This document shows, piece by piece, positions 11,901 to 18,556 of a DNA stretch of 64,000 nucleotides. The DNA lies in NCBI RefSeq assembly GCF_963678635.1, contig NC_087062.1, positions 89,317,845-89,381,844 of the forward strand. Reading direction: 5' to 3'. The notes under the pieces are model-generated. The model saw only the letters and a list, made by a program, of their open reading frames with translations. It was not told the DNA's origin and made no database searches. The translations under genes were made by a program, and so were the position numbers. How positions within the stretch are numbered: position 1 is the stretch's first letter; every line of letters begins with the position of its first letter. The stretch is from Symsagittifera roscoffensis. Lineage: Eukaryota; Xenacoelomorpha; Acoela; Convolutidae.

Positions 11901-12528
11901 GTGCGGCATGAAAAGATTCCAACGTTTCATTTGATTCGTGGGATCGTGTGAACAGTTTGTATCTCTCATAAGTAATACATTTCGTTTTCTCAAATGAGAG
12001 TTTTGCTAATCGAATTATATCGCGAAACCCTAGTTTGGATATTTCTGTGTGAGGGTTCTTTTGGATAAATTTTTTCTTCCCTTCTGCTCCTAAAGCGAGG
12101 AATAATCTCGATGTTAGCCGTTTGCCCACTTCGTGATAGAATACATTGTGTCCCACTCTAGGTCCTCTTAGTGTCCGTTCTTCGTTTTCCTGACCCACTC
12201 TATATCGAGCCAATCTGTTCCGAGCTTCTCTTTCTGCTGTCGCAATCTCATCCTCGTTTTGTCCTGGTGTTTCAGGAGTTGGTAAGGGTTCTTCCAATAC
12301 CGGTTTGGGTTCTTGTAACATTATTTCTGGATCCACATTCTCTTTAACAGTAACAGCTAATAGGAACTGGTCAAGCCACGTTTCAAAACTCCACGGTGGG
12401 TCTGAATTCGCGGACGCCCAAAATACTGGAATTCCTAGATCAGTCCTATTATCCTGAGCAGTGAAACCGGATCCTGCTGGCTGCGCCATGTGGTAACTAA
12501 CAATACCTCTGAGGTTGTAGAGTGACAA
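5974..12528 (-). CDS. Ty3/gypsy gag-pol polyprotein
   Basis: One uninterrupted 2184-codon ORF. In order: gag (about 1-340) with two Cys/His knuckles (CTRCGRAF, then CKNCNKPNHFAKMC); an aspartic protease with IDTGSP near residue 472; RT with FLDD near 787; RNase H with KCDASHSG near 948, then ELELLAVVWA and TDHKAL; and an integrase HHCC domain near 1456-1500. The integrase core is LDYAGP, RTDQFSGF and LVERSIQ, with D-x35-E spacing. Between RNase H and integrase lie about 330 charged, probably disordered residues, and about 430 similar residues follow the integrase. I see no envelope gene. The first 13 codons are within the LTR. Met14 (MAQPAGSG) lies across the LTR/PBS junction and is an equally plausible start. 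Confidence 0.95.
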   Translation of the reverse strand: MSLYNLRGIVSYHMAQPAGSGFTAQDNRTDLGIPVFWASANSDPPWSFETWLDQFLLAVTVKENVDPEIMLQEPKPVLEEPLPTPETPGQNEDEIATAEREARNRLARYRVGQENEERTLRGPRVGHNVFYHEVGKRLTSRLFLALGAEGKKKFIQKNPHTEISKLGFRDIIRLAKLSFEKTKCITYERYKLFTRSHESNETLESFHAALTAQAAKAELGALEEELVRDLFISRMKNAVLQDTLTFETFSPEEVLKRALKFEYSKQTTQAFQKSSNTNNSGLFTTPQMKIKQEPIMAIGNKGYNPRRQNQNRKKKNENKPPKGKGDQKQCTRCGRAFVENHLKNCPAMGKTCKNCNKPNHFAKMCRSQQVNEIANEDSSSGEECNLIQTFDSCDDFEIMSVEEECASIMDIENYIKKKISENAYTNESSQKGSWTEKSGKIEKIEIRRNPKSHQIKALKALVKIDSHILNMTIDTGSPVSLLNWATTKQILEGPSNSKFIPAEKLNLSAQFVDYNKRPILILGALKANLRSAGWEVLGAMLLVTERRMRCILGLDLQNKLGIQTTQKSAPTRRSRFDVLLCEQSDSWKIYFYKKFKDLFDRQGESKHHMVSTKFKYPLCPIQEKGRRIHIHIQDKVQRELDKLLTEGHIAKLDKCTSDCFIAPIVITVKKDDSIKLALDAKPINRQLYKNKYQMPNVDELIDGVSQIITSASEGSLFFTVLDLKYAYSQIKLTAETAKQCNFNIIGGNATGTYRFLTGFYGLADMPAEFQKAMDRTLNHAKNTFCFLDDILIVSKGEAKEHEKLVHNVLQKLDDENLALKISKCEFLQPAVNWLGHNLSIQGIIPKITKTEAIANLQPPKSLKQLRSFMGSINHLAKFIPNAASLTEKLRPLLKEENEKKKMKNVRLPVKKFEWNDQHSEIFEDIKRAVANIALLNYYDPAKQSRVKCDASHSGLGATLEQWSHQNDWIPIAFASRYLNAQEKKYSTNELELLAVVWAVDRFKHYLLGKEFVIATDHKALTSALGEHRSNKTYQSRLTRWVDRLLPFQFTITHITGRDMGIIDYLSREPNGEPWPESELDERFVVTSIESFHKALDCLNSRSSETNQSSTMNIPEHSRTSREINYCEDSSSRGCYDNQLVQNRTKLDRNENGQNSSFQTVEKHKNTLDRIAREKQLVDISKLQDKLKQSEPTKTASPNERSEIGKSKKMKKKQNGNQREDDQLTEQVTETTFSRTRMVKKGAACSRQESDDSDSDIPQVEWRPARKTIKPKGLKEIQAGKASESGGTTLMSFWDLMGTERPDNLASLHELEAQTALVGCSRGDQSSQLNTQSEIPQIIEVDLTAESPSESPEVSLIKRERTSHASRKGKPDQNNVRTDISLDNLNKLFDRSLLAELISEDAWMDRLRRVIERNDRHSFELMGPYTNPLWHQLSVVDDCILVDNRLAVPEQLRLAVLKRIHRGHPGQEAMLDVSRYLWWPHMHKDIVNLAEECRSCTRYGKNAKYIIPKNATKPLPLLTQPGQEIQLDYAGPLEDFKGKKFYLLVAIDRYSKFPSVKITKSTGGKSSIKFLRSYIDIHGIPESIRTDQFSGFKGKAMKKFCSDNNIEQKFCPVGDHRGCGLVERSIQTIKRRLGVMLLDEKVASIKLCLSTIIRDLRWSKQKTIQMSPFEAHFGRLPKTEFKILSDRFLQNSDRLDKEHLERSALTASQLKKRIDQSRDNLKIVRKGQNSRDVSPLFKEQVVSAKDRERARALKELLEANARWNQTRRDTSANDLRRTVDETSTINPELRKEMLYSWEQGFVEDKPEAISQQRQSSPILIRKDEGRKSGKALTKPLKGRVVAETPSTIKTAAGSIYRKSDIAKAKVDVHDKGKNNNRRSPSGEEPKKKLQRQSRRQSDNQDEAEMSQSDEELLLEQPGAAKEKFQDSPTVITSKDTLQGGGLNLAVRRAKPNLAGPFSKSTKARVSPISTKDAQQGILQNKNAALAAEVNEPQAPAHACSSNTIKNKKVITRTTSPETILDTFNSKDLSANDWNQLADQVLERGVQRAAAEILHSREDAGDDEELMNPPGFSDESELEDTSVRKSGRSKKGPSRYGNPIKHSVKSISFQNNLLDLNQAALESYRIKLANFKPGASNSVETKFGLLEKHLFRRKFGSEALDITRSWNAEWRIPLQLEEEHEERDGK
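12471..12488 (-). promoter_or_regulatory. Primer binding site (tRNA-Ser-like)
   Basis: Read on the minus strand, TGGCGCAGCCAGCAGGAT starts directly after the 5' LTR. TGGCGCAG resembles primer sites attributed to tRNA-Ser in insect 17.6/297-type elements (from memory). Assignment to Ser is an inference. Confidence 0.7.
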
Positions 12529-12850
12529 CTGAAGTGGTTTCGAAGAGTTTAATTAACTATATTGAAAACCGTTTCTTTTCTGTTTTAGTTTCTTACCGAC
12601 TGTGATCTTAGCCACAGGCCTGAGAGATTGCCTCTCTTAGATTTGTAAAAGGTCACGTATTCTTTGACCTTGGTTTTTATAATAGAATTATATAATTTAC
12701 AGATAACAATATGTATAGCACTATCAAGGTCAATATGTGATGACTTATCTGATTACTGCGATGGCAGTGGCAGATGTGATTAGCACTATCAAGGCCAATA
12801 TATGAGGACTGCATAGTTACTGCAATGGCAGTAGCAGTTGCGGTACCACA
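12489..12850 (-). repeat. 5' LTR of the minus-strand Ty3 element
   Basis: A 362-bp LTR that drives the element on the minus strand. The TATAAAA box lies at 12675-12681. Two 65-bp tandem units (plus-strand starts 12716 and 12781) lie in U3. The last base of the LTR and the first two of the PBS together form an ATG in the gag-pol frame. Confidence 0.95.
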
Positions 12851-12855
12851 GTCGT

Positions 12856-13407
12856 AGAGCATTCTCATTCTATATAAGCTGCATTTTAAATATGTTTTAT
12901 CTTAAGTTTCGATAACATTTTGAGGATTTTTTCATTTCAAAAATATATTTGAACATCAAAAGCGATGAGCAACATTAAGAACAGAAAAATTTGCTGCTAT
13001 TTGGCTGAAATTTCAAGTTATTCGGAGGATTCAATAAGTTATTCATGTATCTCAAACGTCGCAAAAATATGAGAAGACATTGATTTATATTAACCAAGTC
13101 ATCGATTAATTATGATCGAGATGACGTGTGAATTTCATAAGCGTAAATTGTTGGCATTTCTGGGACGTATTATGAACAATTTCTTCTGCATTTGTTCTTG
13201 GCAACATACCATTTGCCGAAAATCAACAAACTGCCATTTAGCGAGCAAACTTTGAACGGTGTCAGTGACCTATGCTTGAACTAACATTGACTTCGGTTTC
13301 AGAATTAATCAAGTTTTTTCAGCAAAACAACTGTTTAACATATTCAAGTTGCCGTTTATATTTGAAACCAATGTTGTCCATTCTTAAACGCCAACTAAGA
13401 AATTAGC
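12856..13407. other. Intergenic region upstream of the acyltransferase gene
   Basis: 552 bp of AT-rich sequence between the Ty3 element and the start codon at 13408. It should hold the promoter and 5' UTR. I find no convincing TATA box or repeat. The young Ty3 insertion ends only about 550 bp upstream of the coding start, so its bidirectional effects could reach this promoter (inference). Confidence 0.4.
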
Positions 13408-16350
13408 ATGTGGTTACTAGTGTTTGTGCTGCTTGCATCATTTTTATCATTTTTGATTGTTTACCGTAGAAAAACGAACTCTCGGAAGACCAAAAATGGA
13501 ATCGAGCGTCCCGGAATTCTAATGGAAGTACCTGCCGACGCTTCTCGCGAGCTCAGTCGACTGGAGCGCGGTTTCAAATATGTCACCGATATGTCGATAG
13601 GACTAATCGGGTGCAAATTTGTCCTCAAGTCGAAGACTGAAATTAAAGAAGATCTTTTTAAACTCTTCGTCGAGACGTACTGGAACTTCGCACCATTGCT
13701 TCGCATGAATATTATTGAAGCTCCGAGTAAATTGGACCACCACTTTTACTTCAAGGAAATGAAGGAGATTCCTTTTGACCAAATCCTGAAATGGCGGAAG
13801 TTGGGAGACCATGAAAATCTGCAAGAACAAGTCGAGAGGGAGATTTGTATTCCGTTCAACGTCGACCGAGAACCCCTTTGGAGAGTGATTGTTTTCGACT
13901 TGAAACACGAAATAAACAACAACGAAGAATATCCCTTCAAAAAAGGTCAGAGTTGATATAATAACACGTGAAAATTTGCGTTTTTTGTTCGGTCATTCAA
14001 ACCTAAAATTGAATTTCGTTTCAACCCTGGTGGCTATAGCGACCAGGCCCACTCTGATCATCAATTTTGGTTGCGAATGTTTTTCAAAAGGTCCCTTATG
14101 AACTTTTTTGCGACATTTATTTTCGGCCGACGGACACGAGATTGTCGCTTTTGGCGCCAAGACAAAAAAATTTTTTTTAGGTTGGCAAATTTGGTTGACC
14201 AAATTTTTGAAGAAAAAAAAAGCTTAAAAAATTTCGAGCTCTTCAGAAAAAATTTGACTAAAAAATTGAGTTTTTTTCGGCGCGCTAGCCCCTCTAATTT
14301 AGTTATTTTGGCGCCAAAGGCTCCTTCAGAAAAATTTTGAGGTTGGCCAGGATAATATTAGGCTTCCTAATTTTGGCCTGTTTTTTTTTCAAAAATTAGC
14401 CGGCAGCGGAATAGCTTTTGGCAAAAAAGGGTCATAATAGGGTTTTTAGGGGAGCTTAAAAAGACACCCCCTCCCCACGAAAAACCCTTCTAACAAGCCT
14501 ACTGATAGCTCCTAACTGCGATTCCCAGGAACCACAATTTAAAAAAATTATTTATACAATTAGTTATTTCTCAATCTGTTTTTATTGTTTTACCGTTCTG
14601 CCCTTGGATGTGTTCTGCTCTTGTACCATTCTTCTCACTGCTCCAGGGGCGGACTTAGCGGGGGGGGGGGGAGGGGCGGACGCCCCTCTTTCCCTCAGGG
14701 ATTCTACCCCCTTTGTCTTTTTTGAGATATCCATTTTTGGTGACAGACTCTAAAGATTTTCTAAAGGCGCCTTTGGCGCCAATATGTACTAACTTTAAGG
14801 GGGCAGCGCGTGCCGAAAAAACGCAATTTTTTATTTTTTTGGTCAAAATTCTCAAAAAAGTGCCTTTTACTGCTTTGGGAGAGCTCGGAAAATCAATCTG
14901 GTCGAGACCTAAAAAAAAGGTCGATAAAAATTTTTGCGTTTTTAAAAAAAAACACAGATTTGCCATTGTAACAAGTTTTTGAACTCCAACCACCATGTTA
15001 AAATGTGCCATGTTGGCCATAGAAAGCAGTAAAACTGAAAAAAAAAACATTAAATAGGTTAGTTAATGTTTTTCATCATTTTCATCCATGTTCGAACGGA
15101 GGCTAATGGAACGATCAAGTGCTTAAGGAGTGCTTACGGTTTTTGGAGCAATGGGAAATAATTTTGAAGCTGGTAAAAAGAAAGAATTGTAAGAAATCTG
15201 AAGAATCGTATGATTGTTATTAGTCTGTTATTTTTCTGTTACAGGAGTCGTTCTTGTGGTGAACCACACCATTTGCGATGGAGTAGCTTTGATACAACTC
15301 TACAAACAAATCCCACAAATTCTTAACTTTTACTTGCGGAGTAACGCAGAGTCTGCAGCGTGTGCTACCTCATCATTATCAACATTGTCATCCAATCCCA
15401 TCCCAAGAACCGAGCGAGTTCCAGTTGCGGTTGAGGACGTAGTGCCAAATATCCACTTCCCTCTGTGGTTCGAACTGCTCGGAACAATCGGGTCGAAAAT
15501 CCTTGCCAGAACAAAAGTTATACCGCCATTTAATCACGAGTTCTTTGAAAAATTCCAGCCTCCAATTTGGCAAAACCCTCGAATCGAACCGGCGCCGAAA
15601 ATCTTAACGTTCAAACTGGACACTGAAACTACTACTAAACTCATTAGAACAACAAAACAACAAAAATGTACTTTTACTGGTACTTTAATCGCTGCAATGA
15701 GCATTGCGTGTGCGAAGCAAATGCAAAACGGGAAAATATGGAAAGGTTCAACTTTCAGAGTTGCTATTCCTGTTGATCTGCGGAGGTACTTTTTGGATCA
15801 CAGGTATGACAACTGTATAGCGAATTACACGTCTCTTTCACCACTATGGCTCAAATGCTCAGTGAGACCACTGAAGAAGAAAGAAAGTGAGCACTCGTTC
15901 TTTTGGAGCATGGCGCGACAGACGAGTCGTGAAATTCACAGGCTAGTTCGTGGATCCGAGACTATAAAAGCGATCAATGTCGTCGCACCCTTCATGGACA
16001 ATCCGTCGTTCGCCTCCGACATGTTGAAGAAAACGGCCACGCATAGCAGTGGCGGTAGAATTGCTCTGTTTAGCATGTCCAATCTCGGGATTATAAATGG
16101 TCCGAAGGAGATCGACTCTGCGGGATACCAGTTAGACGACATCGCGTTTGGTGCTAACGAAGTACTCGGGGGTTCGATTTTTTCAAATAATGTTGCCACA
16201 TATGACGGATGTCTAATGTGGAACATGGTACATGCAGTGCATGTTGTGTCAGACGAGACAGCAGCTCATGTTTTCCAGGGTCTTCGAGAAACCTTGAATT
16301 TGTTCAGCCGAATGGCATCTTCGGTAGAGCTGTCGTCTTCAGAACATTGA
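13408..16350 (+). CDS. Acyltransferase, condensation/WS-DGAT/AATase-like, two exons
   Basis: Spliced from 13408-13945 and 15245-16350, giving 547 residues. The donor is AAAAAAG|GTCAGAG and the acceptor TTCTGTTACAG|GAGTC (phase 1). The start MWLLVFVLLASFLSFLIVYRR is a hydrophobic anchor followed by basic residues, suggesting an ER membrane protein with most of the chain on one side. The key motif HTICDG (about 187-192) lies just after the junction and matches the HxxxDG catalytic signature of CoA-dependent acyltransferases of the condensation-domain, WS/DGAT, PapA and alcohol-acetyltransferase superfamily. FRVAIPVDLRRYF later in the chain also fits that fold. Substrate is unknown; wax-ester, lipid or small-alcohol acylation are possible. 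No stops or frameshifts are visible. This is the only clear host gene in the window. Confidence 0.75.
13946..15244 (+). other. Intron with inverted repeat elements
   Basis: A 1299-bp GT-AG intron. It holds related repeat pieces in opposite orientation: 14277-14333 (ending GGCGCCAAAGG-TCCTTCAGAAAA) pairs with 14756-14821 (starting TTTTCTAAAGGCGCC). A third GGCGCC-centred piece lies near 14152. A G-run followed by GGGGCGGACGCCCCTC is at about 14660-14690. ORFs on both strands here are repeat by-products. Confidence 0.7.
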
Positions 16351-17692
16351 GAAGTTTTCAATCAATCTGAACATAAAAGTAATTAAAATTATGTAAAATC
16401 TAGTCCGAAAGTATATATATATTTATTGATGTTGTCCATTAATTAATCCTATGTACACTAGTTTTCTGATTTCAAAACAAATTGCTCATTTAGGGGGTTT
16501 TTGGTTAGTCCTTCTCTGGATTTTCACCAATACACCATATGGATTCTCAGGACATTGTAAAAAGGCGTGCATGGCGCCGCTATGCATAGAATCAATGATT
16601 GTGAAAATGTACTAGTAATACTAAACTACTTTGAGTGATACGGGTAGAGAGGGGAGCGGCAATGGAGTGGCTGGGTCCTTAAAGATGAGGAAGCATTACA
16701 CAGTACAGAACAATAAACAGAAGCAATTGGACGATTGAGGTGATTGCAAGTAACTAAATAGATTTGACAGTGAGGCCATTATTTTTTGTTTGCCCTTTTT
16801 TGTCTGACAAAAAAAACAGTTATGAACTATGCAAACATTTTTTTTAAAAAAATGTTGTTCGAAGGAAGTTGAATGGATTTAAATTTCGTAATTGCGGACA
16901 ATCTAACGCTTTGCGCTTGTAAAAAAGTCTTTCTTCTCTCGATCAAGTTCTCGGGAATTACCAATTGTACAAATTACAGAGCAATCAGCCAACAACAAAA
17001 CTCAATCAAAAAGTCTCTGGACGGTCTCTGGACATTGTAAAAAGTTTCATTGTCAGTTATTAAATTTTGCAAAAACCAATTACTTGAAACCTCTGGACAG
17101 TCACATACAGCAAGGTAAGGAGGTTACAAAGGCTCAAATAAGTTGGAAAATTCAATTTTGCTGCGGTTAGAGTTTCCTCAAAATCAAATGTGAGTTACTT
17201 CAAAAACCTTAAGACAATTGTACAAGTTTTCACAACCATATAAGGATATAAAAATCATTAAACAGGGGTGAAAACCTAAATTCTGATTAATTGGATTGGA
17301 ACCACTGTGGGTGAATGATTATGGAAAAAAAAACATTTAAAGAGGCAAAAGCAAGAACTTTTTTGTTTGCGCTTAACATTTTTTCTGCTAAAATTTAAAA
17401 AAAAACTTGACGAGCGATTTGTTTTATTTTGCAGTTTTTTGACTTTCAAAACAAATAAAACTTTTGAACATTTTAGTGACCTTTCGATTATCATTCCCTT
17501 TTCAAGAAAACCGAAGCGATTAGTTTTTGCTTGGAAAAATTTAGGATGACAATGTGTGCTCAGCAAACGTTTAGAAAACTCACAGGTTAACTGTTGTGAT
17601 AAACTTATTAAATAGTTTCAGGGATGAGCCAGCGAGGCATGGTGTTGTAAGCAATATTTACATCAGAAATCTCGTGAAATTCAAAAATTCAA
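16351..17692. other. Non-coding: 3' flank of acyltransferase, 5' part of non-LTR element
   Basis: AT-rich and without a convincing gene. No canonical AATAAA directly follows the acyltransferase stop. The phrase GGACATTGTAAAAAG occurs at about 16550 and 17030. The 5' UTR of the non-LTR retrotransposon must begin somewhere in the right-hand part, perhaps near 17.6 kb, but I cannot place the junction without another copy. Confidence 0.4.
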
Positions 17693-18544
17693 ATGATGGA
17701 AGATTGGAGAAACTGCCAAAACCCAATCCCCAGTAATGATCAGTGCAGCGTGTGTGATGACTCAGGCGACGCATCACCGTGGTTATCTTGTGTTCTTTGC
17801 AATAGACGGGCACATGTGGAATGTCTTGGTCTTGTACCCGGCAGTGGAATGATCACAGGGAACATAGCATGGTCTTGTACAAGTTGTGGGCCTCTCACGA
17901 AGCTAAGTACCCTTTTATCTTGCTTTAATGAAATGGAAAAGAAACTAGCTAATGTGATGAAACTCAGCGACAAAGTTAATAGGATGGATAAAGAAATCCA
18001 TTATATGAAAACTAACGCGGGAAGAGAATCCCGTAATTACAGCCAAGTTGCTGCTGGTAATGCACAAACACATGTAAATTATGATGACCAGATCACAATT
18101 CAGAAGCCTGATTTTTCGTTTATCAAAGGCATGCATCTCAGAAATGACAGTGTATCGTCGAACAGTTCTAGTCGAAAAAAGCGAACCCGAGTGGAAACGC
18201 CCGAAAAAAAGCCAGCGGCAATTATTGGAACGTCTGACTCACAAACATTTTTAGGGGTATCAAAACCACCACCTAGAAGACACATTTATGTTGGTCGTAT
18301 TAGCAAAGATTATACCGCAGATGATGTTATTAAATGGTGTAATGAAGAAGATGCGCCACTGCAACATATCAGGGAAGTTTCAATAGAAAACGGCTCTTTC
18401 AGAAGTTTTCACTGCGTTTTCTCCGGAGATTGTTGTGAAAAAACCGAAAATTCTGCTTTCTGGCCGAAAAATGTTGTGGTCAAAAGATTTTTCTTACGCG
18501 ATAATGCTAAGACATGGTTGAAGTCTCTATCAAACAAGCCTTGA
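17693..18544 (+). CDS. Non-LTR ORF1: PHD-finger protein
   Basis: 283 codons, ending in TGA. Residues about 18-66 form a PHD-type zinc finger: CSVC, then CVLC, HVEC and CTSC give a C2-C2-HC-C2 pattern. A helical heptad-like stretch follows (about 70-110, FNEMEKKLANVMKLSDKVN). A basic, Ser-rich linker leads to a C-terminal domain beginning RRHIYVGRISKDYTADDV that resembles an RRM. PHD-bearing ORF1 proteins are known in CR1/L2-group elements and are thought to bind RNA in the RNP. The stop is UGA followed by CUA, and ORF2 continues in the same frame. Confidence 0.88.
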   Translation: MMEDWRNCQNPIPSNDQCSVCDDSGDASPWLSCVLCNRRAHVECLGLVPGSGMITGNIAWSCTSCGPLTKLSTLLSCFNEMEKKLANVMKLSDKVNRMDKEIHYMKTNAGRESRNYSQVAAGNAQTHVNYDDQITIQKPDFSFIKGMHLRNDSVSSNSSSRKKRTRVETPEKKPAAIIGTSDSQTFLGVSKPPPRRHIYVGRISKDYTADDVIKWCNEEDAPLQHIREVSIENGSFRSFHCVFSGDCCEKTENSAFWPKNVVVKRFFLRDNAKTWLKSLSNKP

Positions 18545-18556
18545 CTATCAAAAGCT

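Larger units (their letters stand above)
5506..12850 (-). mobile_element. Complete young Ty3/gypsy LTR retrotransposon
   Basis: A 7345-bp element on the minus strand. It is bounded by 362-bp LTRs and a 5-bp target duplication GTCGT at 5501-5505 and 12851-12855. The LTRs begin TGTGGTA and end TACCACA. I can see one difference between them (GAGTGAAAAC against GAGTGACAAC), so insertion was recent. A PBS adjoins the 5' LTR, a G-rich PPT adjoins the 3' LTR, and one 2184-codon ORF encodes gag, protease, RT, RNase H and integrase in Ty3 order. Everything needed for autonomous transposition seems present. Confidence 0.96.

Noticed and set aside
14655..15050. 131-codon minus-strand ORF in the intron
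   Set aside because: Repeat-derived; its residues mirror the inverted repeat at 14277-14333 and include a poly-G-derived tail.
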